The notes: a model not told the origin generated them from the letters alone. A stretch of DNA of 41,161 nt from Syntrophaceae bacterium UBA6112 (GCA_002423465.1 DIWG01000031.1:1-41161); one strand, 5' to 3'. Positions 17,529 through 25,699 are shown, counted from the first letter of the stretch. Translations and numbers: made by a program.

Positions 17529-17632
17529 GATCAGGTGCGCCGGAAAGACGCGGGAGTTGTTTTCATCATGAAGACAAACCCCATCCCTGCAAAATTTGTG
17601 AAACATAATCAGAATCGGGATGGAAAGTCAAA
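17529..17632 (-). pseudogene. Relic of queA 5' end and upstream region
   Basis: Bases 17529-17561 match queA 717-749 at 30 of 33 positions. After a deletion, 17565-17632 match 921-988 (queA start codon and leader) at 51 of 68 without gaps. About 57 codons of queA between the two blocks are missing and no useful frame remains. It is fused directly to the mazG 3' relic. Confidence 0.8.
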
Positions 17633-17703
17633 CATTCTTGCAAGTGGTATGGAGTTGCATGGAACAGGATGAATCATAGATAAATACTAATATAATTATA
17701 TTG

Positions 17704-18699
17704 TTACTGTGTTTTGTCTTGTACAATTTCGTGTCCATGAGGGGGTAAAACTTTAACGGTTACTTCTTCTTCGGTTTGTATAATATGAACCGCGTATGAA
17801 GCGGGTTTAATTTTTCCACCATAACATTCTGAATAAACCTGGGTAAATTCTACGCCGAAATAAAGAATGGCCGATGTATAATAAACCCACACCAGAATTA
17901 CAATGACGGAGCCTGCTGCGCCGTATGCAGAGCCCGGACCAACTTTTTCGATATATGTCCCAATTAATAATTTCCCGATTATAAATAATGTGGCTGTGAA
18001 AATTGCGCCGATGCGGACATCTTTCCAAGCGATTTCTACATCCGGTAAAAACTTAAAAATGATTGCAAAGAGGGCTGAGATGATGATGAAGGTAAGGCCG
18101 ACATTGAAAAAATTGATCAGAAAAATCGTCAGATCAGGGAAATACTGACTCAATTGATCACTCAGCGCAAGAATTAATCCATTAATAATCAAAGATGCAA
18201 TTAAAAGAAATCCGAGGCTTATGATCATAGAAAATGATAATACCCGGTTTATCAGCATCTTTTCCCAACCATTTTTAGGTTTCGCTTTTACACGCCATAT
18301 CTGGTTTATAGACTCCTGCATTTCTATGAATACACCTGTAGTTCCAATAAATAGAATGATCACTCCTAAAATTACAGCAAAGGTAGAATTACTTTGAAGT
18401 TTTATTTTGATGATAATATCCTGGATCTGTAAGGCTGTCTGATTACCGACCAGACCATTTATTTCCTGAAATAACTTCCTGTTTATGGCATCTTCACCAT
18501 AAAAAAAGCTTGCCAGGGAAATAAACATAATGAGCAAAGGCGCCATTGCAAAAACCGTATAGTAAGCAAGGGCAGCACTCATTGTTAAAGCCCTGTCTTC
18601 CATAAAGGCCTTAGAAGATGCAATAATTAAATTGCCGCTATTCTTTGCCCACTTTAAAGTTTCTTTTACCTTCATTCCTTGTCGAAATAGGCTCCTCAT
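17704..18699 (-). CDS. YihY/UPF0761 family inner-membrane protein
   Basis: This 331-residue protein has about six hydrophobic segments and the family pattern: a first helix region with ALAYYTVFAMAPLLI, then GTTGVFIEMQESINQIWRV, and a late GSAYGAAGSVIVILVWVYY followed by FGVEFTQVYSE. The family was once called RNase BN, but that activity belongs to another protein, and its function is unknown. An extra ~40-residue polar tail follows. It lies 11 bases after uspA on the same strand, so both are probably one transcript. The base composition is clearly richer in A+T than that of the mazG-glc genes next to it, consistent with acquired DNA. Met9 (18675) is an alternative start. Confidence 0.9.
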   Translation of the reverse strand: MRSLFRQGMKVKETLKWAKNSGNLIIASSKAFMEDRALTMSAALAYYTVFAMAPLLIMFISLASFFYGEDAINRKLFQEINGLVGNQTALQIQDIIIKIKLQSNSTFAVILGVIILFIGTTGVFIEMQESINQIWRVKAKPKNGWEKMLINRVLSFSMIISLGFLLIASLIINGLILALSDQLSQYFPDLTIFLINFFNVGLTFIIISALFAIIFKFLPDVEIAWKDVRIGAIFTATLFIIGKLLIGTYIEKVGPGSAYGAAGSVIVILVWVYYTSAILYFGVEFTQVYSECYGGKIKPASYAVHIIQTEEEVTVKVLPPHGHEIVQDKTQ

Positions 18700-18710
18700 C
18701 GCGATGGTCT

Positions 18711-19190
18711 TCAGCTCCTCACAATCAGTATGGGGATGCCTTTATTATTGTGGATAACACCATAGGAAACACTGCCAAGCACTATGGCCGATAAGGCGCT
18801 ACTTCCATGAGAACCCATAACAATAAGATTTGCCTTTGACCTCTTCGCTTCTTTTACAATCTCCTCTACAGGATGCCCTATCCTTGTAGAAATCTTTGAT
18901 GCTACGCCGCTTTTATCGCACAGTTTCTTTATCTCTCCGACATACCCTGCGGCGGCCTCTCTGAGATAATCTTCGATGGGTTCAATTGTATGCCTTGCTG
19001 TTTCCGATGCGGGAATTGTCTGGATTGTAAATGAGCGCTTATCAATAACACTCAGGGCAATAATTGAGGCTTTCAGCTGTCTTGCGAGATCTACCGCATA
19101 CGCAGCTGCTTTAAGAGCTGTTTTTGACCCATCTGATGGCACAAGAATTATTGAAATTATAAATCCTCCATTGATAATAAAGATATACAT
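18711..19190 (-). CDS. Universal stress protein (UspA family)
   Basis: This is a cytoplasmic stress protein of one Usp domain. The ATP-binding pattern Gly-2x-Gly-9x-Gly-Ser is visible near the C-terminus (GSHGSSALSAIVLGS), and the N-terminal strand is ILVPSDGS. The ATG at 19190 gives 159 residues, but a perfect GGAGG (19169-19165) lies inside the first codons, seven bases before an in-frame ATT at 19157-19155. A start there would give the usual family N-terminus (I-S-I-I-L-V-P). A rare ATT start is therefore possible. The gene is followed by the YihY-like gene, 11 bases away. Confidence 0.88.
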   Translation of the reverse strand: MYIFIINGGFIISIILVPSDGSKTALKAAAYAVDLARQLKASIIALSVIDKRSFTIQTIPASETARHTIEPIEDYLREAAAGYVGEIKKLCDKSGVASKISTRIGHPVEEIVKEAKRSKANLIVMGSHGSSALSAIVLGSVSYGVIHNNKGIPILIVRS

Positions 19191-19240
19191 AAAATATCAT
19201 GCGTCAAAATATTACTCCGGCAACCATAAGCGCCGATCCT

Positions 19241-19302
19241 GTCATTCCCGCGAAAGCGGGAATCCAAGAGAGGACTGGATGCCGGATCAAGTCCGGCATG
19301 AC
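19241..19302. repeat. Inverted-repeat element, copy 2 (variant right arm)
   Basis: The left arm is GTCATTCCCGCGAAAGCGGG as in copy 1. The right arm is the variant family form, ATGCCGGATCAAGTCCGGCA followed by TGAC. The outer ends still pair (GTCAT/ATGAC and ATCCA/TGGAT). It lies between the UspA gene and the lmo0937-type gene, where it could act as a transcript end. Confidence 0.8.
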
Positions 19303-19316
19303 AAACTTTGATATGT

Positions 19317-19553
19317 TTACTTGCCGGTGTAATAAATGGATTGCACAGTCTTTTTTCTTTGATCCGGTTTGGGGTCGCGACCGCGTAATACATGTCTCAG
19401 CTCTTTGTTGATCATAACCTCCTGACTGAGATTGATCACCAGCAAGGCAACCGCGGCCGCGAAGAGGATGTGGATGGACGAACCCATCGTAAAACCGGTA
19501 CCCAGTCCCAGCATCCACAAAATGATCAGTATGACGGACATTGTCCACAACAT
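19317..19553 (-). CDS. Small lmo0937-type (DUF5670) membrane protein with C-terminal extension
   Basis: This 78-residue protein is preceded by a strong ribosome site (AAAGGAGA). The first ~45 residues (MLWTMSVILIILWMLGLGTG, then GSSIHILFAAAVALLVINL) are the two-helix hairpin of the lmo0937 family, small stress-linked membrane proteins usually of about 50 residues. Here a charged tail of about 30 residues follows (ELRHVLRGRDPKPDQRKK). A long structured leader and a sigma-54 promoter lie upstream (19733-19749). Function is unknown; a membrane-stress role is inferred from family context. Confidence 0.75.
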   Translation of the reverse strand: MLWTMSVILIILWMLGLGTGFTMGSSIHILFAAAVALLVINLSQEVMINKELRHVLRGRDPKPDQRKKTVQSIYYTGK

Positions 19554-19580
19554 TTGAATCTCCTTTCTGATGAACCATTC

Positions 19581-19662
19581 CCACTGCCGGTGATTGCACC
19601 ATATCAGCCGGCAATGGGATCATACACTTCGGGTTATGGCATCGTTATGTCGGCCCGAAGTG
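19581..19662 (-). promoter_or_regulatory. Two stable hairpins in the leader of the lmo0937-type gene
   Basis: Stem 1 pairs CACTTCGGG (19625-19633) with CCCGAAGTG (19654-19662), nine perfect pairs. Stem 2 pairs CCACTGCCGG (19581-19590) with CCGGCAATGG (19608-19617), nine of ten. Both fall in the ~170-base untranslated leader predicted from the sigma-54 promoter, and stem 2 ends about 27 bases before the start codon. They may affect mRNA stability or translation. The rest of the gene-free stretch 19554-20013 holds the promoter, the UAS and about 125 bases without recognisable content. Confidence 0.5.
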
Positions 19663-19732
19663 ATCATACATTCAATAAATGAGAACCAAAACTCGCTTTT
19701 GTGTGAGATGATCGTGATCACAATACTGTAAC

Positions 19733-19749
19733 AGCAAATAGCCTGCCAA
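19733..19749 (-). promoter_or_regulatory. Sigma-54 promoter upstream of the lmo0937-type gene
   Basis: On the minus strand: TTGGCAGG, then CTAT, then TTGCTG, with correct GG-to-GC spacing of ten. It lies 180 bases before the start codon at 19553, leaving a long leader. The bases between it and the UAS at 19848 can be aligned loosely with copy B, showing common descent of the whole module. Confidence 0.78.
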
Positions 19750-19847
19750 TCGTTGAATGATGGTCAGAATTATTAATTAATCATTTGATAACATGAGATT
19801 AGATTGACACGAGGAAAGAGTAGAAAAGGATGAAATGATTCATTTGG

Positions 19848-19881
19848 CCTCAACATTTGGCGGAACCTCAACATGTCGAGG
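19848..19881. promoter_or_regulatory. Candidate activator-binding site (UAS) C
   Basis: Site 1 is CCTCAACATTTGGCGG, then AA, then site 2 CCTCAACATGTCGAGG. Seven of eight base pairs of site 2 are symmetric, making this the best palindrome of the three. Spacing to the sigma-54 promoter is 98 bp. Confidence 0.7.
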
Positions 19882-20008
19882 GGTATTTTAAAAGGGGTGG
19901 ACAGCGCTGGTCGGGTTCTTATCTCCAGCCGGACATCCCGCGCTTGTTGAATATCGTTTGTATCAAAGTATGCCGGCCATAATTATCGGACGCCCACTTA
20001 TTAGGAGG

Positions 20009-20042
20009 ATACTTCATGAGTTTTCAGAATATCCCTTCATTT
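20009..20042. repeat. 34-bp direct repeat (mazG end/DUF2065 start), right copy
   Basis: Partner of 17495-17528 (32 of 34 identical). Here the mazG part is genuine coding sequence, and the bases 20009-20017 beyond its stop (ATGAAGTAT on the minus strand) are what is left of the DUF2065 start. Confidence 0.85.
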
Positions 20043-20859
20043 TCTTGGCTTCTTCCCAGAGTCGATTCATCTCGGCCGGGGAGGAATCTTGCGGGCTCTT
20101 TCCTTGGACGGCCAGCTCGCGTTCGATATGGGAAAAGCGGTCGGTGAATTTCCGCAGCGAAGCGCGGAGCGCCGCCTCCGCATCCACGCGAGCGAACCGG
20201 CAGAGGTTGACCAGCGTGAACAGAAGGTCGCCCGCCTCCTCCCGGATCCGAACGGCACTATTGGCCCGCAGTGCATCCCGGAACTCGGCCAGTTCCTCTT
20301 CGACCTTGTTCAGAACGCCGGCGGCATCGGGCCAGTCGAATCCGGCCTCGGAGGCGCGCTCCGTGATCCGTTGAGCTTTGGCGAGTGTGGTGAGGGTGCG
20401 GGGAATGCCGTTGCAGAGGGGGGACCTTGTCTGTCCTTTGTGTTCCACCTCCGCCTTGATCCGTTCCCAGTTCGTCCGGACCTCCTCGACGCCCTCGACC
20501 GTTGCATCGCCGAAAACGTGCGGGTGACGGCGGATCATCTTCGCGGTGATCCCCTCCAGGATGTCCGCCATGTTGAATTCACCCGCCTCTTCCGCCATCC
20601 GGGCGAGAAAGAGGATATGGAAGAGGAGGTCGCCGAGCTCCTCCCGGAGGTGATCCGGAGAATCCTCAAGGGCTTCAAGGACCTCATAGGCCTCCTCGAT
20701 GAGATAGCGGCCGATATCCTCTTTTTTCTGCACGCGGTCCCAGGGGCAGCCGACCGGTGATCGCAACCGGGCGACGATTGCGAGCAGTTCCCGGAATTTC
20801 TGTTCGGTTTCGGCGGGTGGTCTCAACGGCTCTTCCTGTTCAGGCTTCGGATCATTCAT
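20014..20859 (-). CDS. mazG: Nucleoside triphosphate pyrophosphohydrolase MazG
   Basis: MazG hydrolyses (d)NTPs to monophosphates and pyrophosphate, cleaning the nucleotide pool or tuning the starvation response. The 281-residue protein has two MazG domains: residues ~25-125 with the metal-binding EEAYEVLEAL and EELGDLLFHILFLARM, and ~160-260 with EEELAEFRDAL and EEAGDLLFTLVNLCR. GCPWD precedes the first. I start at ATG 20859, which overlaps the glcF stop as ATGA, instead of the longer open frame to 21174, because the family begins here and coupled translation is likely. The last gene of the glcD-glcF-mazG operon, it was formerly followed by DUF2065. Confidence 0.94.
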   Translation of the reverse strand: MNDPKPEQEEPLRPPAETEQKFRELLAIVARLRSPVGCPWDRVQKKEDIGRYLIEEAYEVLEALEDSPDHLREELGDLLFHILFLARMAEEAGEFNMADILEGITAKMIRRHPHVFGDATVEGVEEVRTNWERIKAEVEHKGQTRSPLCNGIPRTLTTLAKAQRITERASEAGFDWPDAAGVLNKVEEELAEFRDALRANSAVRIREEAGDLLFTLVNLCRFARVDAEAALRASLRKFTDRFSHIERELAVQGKSPQDSSPAEMNRLWEEAKKMKGYSENS

Positions 20860-22157
20860 GAGGGGAGGGAACGTCCCAGGAGTTCCACGACATGCCAAAC
20901 GGGCTGTTTCATGCCGAGCTCGCGGACGCCCCAGGCGAGCTGCAGATGGCAGCCGGGGTTGGCCGTCACCAGAATGTCGGCGTCGGTGTCTCGAACGTTG
21001 GCCAGTTTCCTTTCCAGAATCCTGCGGCTCGTCTCCAGTTCCTTGAGCGCGAAGGAACCCGCCATTCCGCAGCACCAGCTCGATTCCTTCATCTCCCGCA
21101 GTTCGACCCCGGGAATCGCCCGGATGACCTGGCGCGGCGGCTTGGAAAGACCTTGCCCGTGAACGAGGTGGCAAGGCTCATGATAGGTGACGCTCAACGG
21201 TACCGGCCGGAAGGCTTCCGTACGGATGCCCACCTCAACGAGAAATTCGGAAATGTCGCGGATCTTGGAGCGGAAAAGGCGCAGCCTTTCATGATCGGCC
21301 CGATCCTCGAGAATTTCCTCATACTCCTTGAGCGCGCAGCCGCAGCCGGCGCAGTCGGTCACGATGAAATCGACGTCCAGCGCGAGAAAGAGGTCGATAT
21401 TGATCAGCGCGAGACGCCGGGCGGTTTCGCGGTCGCCTTCGGCGAGGTGGGGCGCACCGCAGCATTTGACCTCTTTCGGGGTGACGACATCGAAACCCTG
21501 CTGGGAGAGGATGCGCGCCGTCTGCCGCGACACCTCGGGGAAAACCAGACTCATGGCGCAGCCGAGGAAAAAGCCGACGCGGCCCCTTTTTGGACCCTGG
21601 GCGGGGATCAATTCGGGAATCTCCAGGCGAAGCGGTGGGGCGAGTGTCGGGAGAATTCCCTCCATCTTGGCCAGAACGCCCGGAAGAAACCGGTTGACCC
21701 CGAGATGGCGCACCGCCCACTGGAGACCTATGCGTTGGTATAGCCGGGCGGGAAGCATGGAGGCTTCCATCAGCGCGGGCGTGGGGAGCATCCGTTTCAG
21801 GATGAAATCCCGAAGCATCCCGGCGGGAAGGGAAGGGGGGTAAAAAATTTGCGCCTGGCTCCGGCAGAACTCCATGATCGTGCCGACACGGACGCCCGAC
21901 GGGCATGCCGTGGAGCAGGCCTTGCAGTCCAGGCAGAGGAAGGCTTCGTCCCGGACGACGGAAGTGAATTCCAGTTTTCCTTCGGTCACGGCGCGGGCAA
22001 GGGCGGCCCGGCCGCGGGGGCTGGAGCGCTCGCGGTTCGTCAGGGCGTAGGTGGGGCAGACCGCAAGACAGAAGCCGCAGCGCATGCACTGGAGAATCGA
22101 TTCGTAAGAAGGGGCGTCTTGCGGATGAAAGTTGCCCGCGGGGGGTTGCTCAGACAT
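20856..22157 (-). CDS. glcF: GlcF-like iron-sulfur subunit of a 2-hydroxyacid (glycolate/lactate-type) oxidoreductase
   Basis: This electron-transfer subunit works with the FAD subunit encoded just upstream. Residues 24-35 (CMRCGFCLAVCP) and 75-86 (CLDCKACSTACP) are two 4Fe-4S ferredoxin motifs. Two CCG domains follow (CCGAPH with DCAGCG, and SSWCCGMAGSF with a late NPGC), as in GlcF, HdrB-like and lactate-utilisation proteins. At 433 residues it has normal family length. It overlaps glcD by eight bases and mazG by four, so the three are translated as a unit. The substrate (glycolate, D-lactate or another 2-hydroxyacid) cannot be told from sequence. Confidence 0.9.
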   Translation of the reverse strand: MSEQPPAGNFHPQDAPSYESILQCMRCGFCLAVCPTYALTNRERSSPRGRAALARAVTEGKLEFTSVVRDEAFLCLDCKACSTACPSGVRVGTIMEFCRSQAQIFYPPSLPAGMLRDFILKRMLPTPALMEASMLPARLYQRIGLQWAVRHLGVNRFLPGVLAKMEGILPTLAPPLRLEIPELIPAQGPKRGRVGFFLGCAMSLVFPEVSRQTARILSQQGFDVVTPKEVKCCGAPHLAEGDRETARRLALINIDLFLALDVDFIVTDCAGCGCALKEYEEILEDRADHERLRLFRSKIRDISEFLVEVGIRTEAFRPVPLSVTYHEPCHLVHGQGLSKPPRQVIRAIPGVELREMKESSWCCGMAGSFALKELETSRRILERKLANVRDTDADILVTANPGCHLQLAWGVRELGMKQPVWHVVELLGRSLPS

Positions 22158-23577
22158 TGGCCCCTCCCGGAATCTTCACTCCCGTGGAAACCCCCTCGTC
22201 AAGGAATATCTTTCCGGGATTGAGGCGGCCGTCCGGATCGAAGCCTTTCTTAATCCGGCGCATGACATCCATTCCCCCCTTGCCGAACTGACGCAGGAGG
22301 TAGCCCTTCTTGGCGATTCCGATCCCATGCTCCCCGGATACGGTGCCTCCCATGGAAAGCACCTTTTCGTAAAGATCGGAGAAGAAGGCGTGGACCTTTT
22401 CGATCTCTTCCCGGTTCCGTTCGTCGGTCACCGCCGTGGGGTGGAGATTGCCGTCGCCGGCGTGACCGTAGGTGGCCACTCGGATGCCGTATTTTTCCTT
22501 GAGCCTCTCGATCTCGGCGAAGGTCTCGGCGAGGCGGCTCCGGGGAACGGTGGCGTCTTCGAGAATGGTGGTCGGCGAGACGCGGGCGACGGCCGAAAGG
22601 GCGGTCCGTCGCGCGGCGGCAAGCTGCGCGGCCTCCTCGGCGTTTGCGGCCTGGCGGATCACGTCCGCCTTGACATCGTTTAGAACCTTCCGGACCCCCT
22701 CCACCTCCTCGGCAACGACCGCGGGATGGCCGTCCACCTCGATCAGCAAGAGCGCCGCCATATCGCGGGGGAGGCCGATCCCGGCGTAGTCCTCCACACA
22801 GTTGATCGTTGTTTTGTCCATGATCTCGAGTGTCGCGGGGATGATCCGGGCGGCGATGATCCTGGACACCGCTTCGCCCGCGGTCCGGATGTCCCGGAAA
22901 TAGGCCAGAAGGGTCCGCTTGTCTTGCGGCGGGTTGACCAGACGGACCGTGATCTCGGTGATGATCCCGAGCGTTCCCTCGCTGCCCACCAGGAGATCCC
23001 GCAGGGAGTAGCCGGCCACATCCTTGACGCATTTGTTGCCGGCGACAAATTCCGTGCCGTCGTAGAGCAGGCCCGAGAGGGCCATCACGTAGTTTCGGGT
23101 GACGCCGTATTTGAGGCCCCGGAGGCCGCCGGCATTCTCCGCGACGTTTCCGCCGAGCGTCGATACGTTCTGCGATCCGGGATCGGGTGGATAGAAAAGG
23201 CCCCGGGCCGCCACGGCGTTGAATAGATTGGATGTAATCACGCCCGTTTCGGCCGTTGCCGTCAGGTTCTCTTCATCGATCTCCAGGATCCTGTTCATGC
23301 GGGTGAGACCCAGAATCATTCCGCCCGCCGCAGGGGTGCTGCCTCCGGAGAGTCCCGTCGCGGCGCCGCGCGGGGTGATGGCCATCCCCTCCTGACGGCT
23401 CACTTCCAGGGCGGCCTCCAGCCCCTCCCGATTCTCCGGGAAGACGGCCACCTCCGGAAGCCCTTCGATTTCCGGCGTCGCATCGTAACCCAGGACAAGG
23501 AGATCTTCCCTTTCCTGGTAAACATTTCCCGTGCCGATTTTCCGTCGCAGATGATCGATAACGGTTTTGCTTAGCAT
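22150..23577 (-). CDS. glcD: GlcD-like FAD-linked 2-hydroxyacid dehydrogenase subunit
   Basis: This 475-residue flavoprotein oxidises a 2-hydroxyacid to the 2-oxoacid. The FAD-binding (PCMH-type) domain covers about residues 38-215, with PRGAATGLSGGSTPAAGGM and DPGSQNVSTLGGNVAENAGG. The FAD-oxidase C-terminal domain covers about 220-460, with YGHAGDGNLHP and GGTVSGEHGIG. The ATG at 23577 has a GAGAGG ribosome site and a clean sigma-70 promoter upstream (23654-23682). It is the first gene of the operon with glcF and mazG. It lies divergent from a 3-hydroxyacyl-CoA dehydrogenase gene. D-lactate dehydrogenase is an equally good name. Confidence 0.92.
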   Translation of the reverse strand: MLSKTVIDHLRRKIGTGNVYQEREDLLVLGYDATPEIEGLPEVAVFPENREGLEAALEVSRQEGMAITPRGAATGLSGGSTPAAGGMILGLTRMNRILEIDEENLTATAETGVITSNLFNAVAARGLFYPPDPGSQNVSTLGGNVAENAGGLRGLKYGVTRNYVMALSGLLYDGTEFVAGNKCVKDVAGYSLRDLLVGSEGTLGIITEITVRLVNPPQDKRTLLAYFRDIRTAGEAVSRIIAARIIPATLEIMDKTTINCVEDYAGIGLPRDMAALLLIEVDGHPAVVAEEVEGVRKVLNDVKADVIRQAANAEEAAQLAAARRTALSAVARVSPTTILEDATVPRSRLAETFAEIERLKEKYGIRVATYGHAGDGNLHPTAVTDERNREEIEKVHAFFSDLYEKVLSMGGTVSGEHGIGIAKKGYLLRQFGKGGMDVMRRIKKGFDPDGRLNPGKIFLDEGVSTGVKIPGGANV

Positions 23578-23653
23578 GGAATACCTCTCAGGTGGTACAA
23601 TGGTTTGATCCGATCAGGATGAAAATTCCGCCAACCTTGCACATCGCAAGCGA

Positions 23654-23682
23654 TATATAGAGGGATGACCCGAATGTGTCAA
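23654..23682 (-). promoter_or_regulatory. Sigma-70 promoter of glcD-glcF-mazG
   Basis: On the minus strand, TTGACA (23682-23677), a 17-base spacer and TATATA (23659-23654). The -35 box is perfect, and the start of transcription would be near 23647, about 70 bases before the glcD ATG. Confidence 0.75.
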
Positions 23683-23881
23683 GTTGAAAAGCTGAGGGAA
23701 ACTGAACACAAATAATTCTTGTATTCATTGTGTTCCTGTGCCATTTGCATTTTCGTCCATGACGGGCGAACACATCCCAGAGACCTTCTTTGCCGGGTCG
23801 AAACGATCAATGGGGGTGGGGATGCCGGGGATCGGTTTTCGCAAGGCAATCGATACCAAGGATCGAAAAAGGGGGACGGTG

Positions 23882-24805
23882 ATGACGCTGGAGGAGATTA
23901 AAAAAATCCTGATCATCGGATCGGGGACGATGGGGCAGCAGATCAGTTTCATCTGCGCGATGAACGGTTACGACGTGATTCTGTATGACATCTCGGAGGA
24001 GATGCTTGTAAAAGCAGAGGAAAAAATCCGGAAAATTGCGAAGGGTTTCGTAAAGGCAAATCGTTTGTCCCAGACAGACGCCGATGCCGCGATCAACCGG
24101 ATTTTACGGTCGAACCATCCGGAGAGGGCGGGCACAGATGCAGACTTTGTCAGCGAATCGGTCCCGGAAAACCCGGCTCTGAAAGGCGAAGTATTCGCGC
24201 TTTTCAACAAAATATGCCCCGACCATGCCATCTTTACCACGAATACTTCAACGCTTGTTCCATCGATGTTTGCCGAAGCGACCGGCCGTCCGGATCGATT
24301 CGCGGCTTTTCATTTTCATGACGTCCGGTTCACAAACCTGGTGGATATCATGCCTCACCCGGGAACGTCGGAGGAGACGATCCGGCTGATTGAGAAATTC
24401 GCGGAAAGAATCGGACAGAATCCCGTCACCCTGAAAAAGGAGAGCAGCGGATATGTGTTCAACGCGATGCTGGCCGCGCTGCTGGATTCAGCGGAAACGC
24501 TGGCGGCGAACGGCGTTTCTACTGTCGAAGACATCGACCGATCCTGGATGGCGGTTTTCCATATGCCGATCGGACCTTTCGGAATCATCGACAGCATCGG
24601 ACTGGAAACGGTATGGAAAATCAATGACTTCTGGGCCGATACATTGAATCATGCACAGTTCAGGAAGAACGCGAACTTCATAAAACAGTATCTCGATCAG
24701 GGCAAACTTGGGGTAAAATCAGGAGAGGGTTTTTATGCCTATCCTGAACCGGAATTCGGAAAGAGGAATTTTACGACGAACCGCAAGCCGGAATCCGGCT
24801 CATAG
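23882..24805 (+). CDS. 3-hydroxyacyl-CoA dehydrogenase
   Basis: This cytoplasmic NAD-dependent enzyme oxidises 3-hydroxyacyl-CoA to 3-oxoacyl-CoA (beta-oxidation or the reverse). The nucleotide-binding loop Gly13-X-Gly15-X-X-Gly18 (IIGSGTMGQQ) opens an N-terminal Rossmann fold. The catalytic region has TTNTSTL and FHFHDVRFTNLVDIMPHPGTS, and the C-terminal helical domain begins near residue 190 (SGYVFNAMLAALL) and ends with GVKSGEGFYAYPEP. The open frame extends back to 23738, but ATG 23882 fits the family and has a purine-rich site (AAGGGGGA). At 307 residues it has normal length. The gene stands alone between glcD and the corrinoid gene; its partners are probably the acyl-CoA genes 7-11 kb downstream. 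Confidence 0.92.
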   Translation: MTLEEIKKILIIGSGTMGQQISFICAMNGYDVILYDISEEMLVKAEEKIRKIAKGFVKANRLSQTDADAAINRILRSNHPERAGTDADFVSESVPENPALKGEVFALFNKICPDHAIFTTNTSTLVPSMFAEATGRPDRFAAFHFHDVRFTNLVDIMPHPGTSEETIRLIEKFAERIGQNPVTLKKESSGYVFNAMLAALLDSAETLAANGVSTVEDIDRSWMAVFHMPIGPFGIIDSIGLETVWKINDFWADTLNHAQFRKNANFIKQYLDQGKLGVKSGEGFYAYPEPEFGKRNFTTNRKPESGS

Positions 24806-25063
24806 CCGCACTGACGGCCGGTGGAAAATTATTCCAGCGGGAAATAATTCTTGACAGCGTCGGGAAAGCTTGTTACGAAACGACCGCTTTTTACGGGCGA
24901 TTGCGCAAGGCGGCGTGTCTCAGTCCAGCCGGATTCGTTTCGGCGGCCGCGAGTGGGTCGAACCCGGCCATCCAGCAAGATCATACCAAAGTATCTGAGA
25001 GAGTGAATGCACCGAAATGGCGTCCCCAAGGGGAATTTTCTTCGATGAAGCGGGGTAAGCTCA

Positions 25064-25699
25064 ATGAGCGATGAGAATCCATTCCTGGAGCCTCTGTTGA
25101 CGGGGGATACAGAAACGGTTGTCCAAAAAACCCGGGAAGCCCTGGAAACAGGGACCGCTCCGGAAAACATTCTCCAGGTGGGTCTGATTCCGGCGATGGG
25201 GGAGATCGGGGAAAAGTTCCGCAGCGGTGAGATCTACATCCCGGAGGTCCTGCTGGCGGCCCGTTCCATGAAAGGGGCGATGGCCGTTCTGAGACCCTTT
25301 CTGGCCCGTTCGACGCAAAAAGATGCGGGCAGGGTTGTCATCGGCACCGTGAAGGGAGATCTTCACGATATCGGGAAAAACCTCGTCGTCATGATGATGG
25401 AGGGGGCGGGATACGATGTGATCGATCTTGGGGCGGACGTCTCCTCCCAGAAGTTCGTCGAGGCTGTACGGACTCACAACCCGGCCTTTGTCGGCCTGTC
25501 GGCTCTGCTGACCACGACGATGAAGGAGATGAAACAAACCATCATAGCTTTGGAACAAGGAGGGCTACGGGGCCAGGTCCGGGTCATCATCGGCGGGGCG
25601 CCGGTCACGGATCGATTTGCAAGGGAGATCGGCGCCGATGGCTTTGCCCCGGATGCAACCTCGGTTGTTGCGATGATGAAGTCCGTCGGCTCAAAATAA
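25064..25699 (+). CDS. Corrinoid (B12)-binding methyltransferase protein (MtbC/MttC-like)
   Basis: This is a small corrinoid carrier that holds a methyl group between two methyltransferases. The 211-residue protein has the helical methionine-synthase-like cap domain (about 5-85, PAMGEIGEKFRSGEIYIPEVLLAA) and a B12-binding domain (about 88-208) with the cobalt-ligand motif Asp99-X-His101-X-X-Gly104 (GDLHDIGKN), GLSALLTTTM and IIGGAPV, all intact. No methyltransferase or activating ATPase (RamA-like) gene is next to it, which is unusual because these usually sit together. The methyl donor is unknown. Upstream 24806-25063 shows no clear gene. Confidence 0.92.
   Translation: MSDENPFLEPLLTGDTETVVQKTREALETGTAPENILQVGLIPAMGEIGEKFRSGEIYIPEVLLAARSMKGAMAVLRPFLARSTQKDAGRVVIGTVKGDLHDIGKNLVVMMMEGAGYDVIDLGADVSSQKFVEAVRTHNPAFVGLSALLTTTMKEMKQTIIALEQGGLRGQVRVIIGGAPVTDRFAREIGADGFAPDATSVVAMMKSVGSK

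Noticed and set aside
24851..24879. TTGACA with a 17-base spacer and TACGAA before the corrinoid gene
   Set aside because: The -10 box matches only three of six consensus positions and the leader would be almost 180 bases; too weak to report as a promoter.
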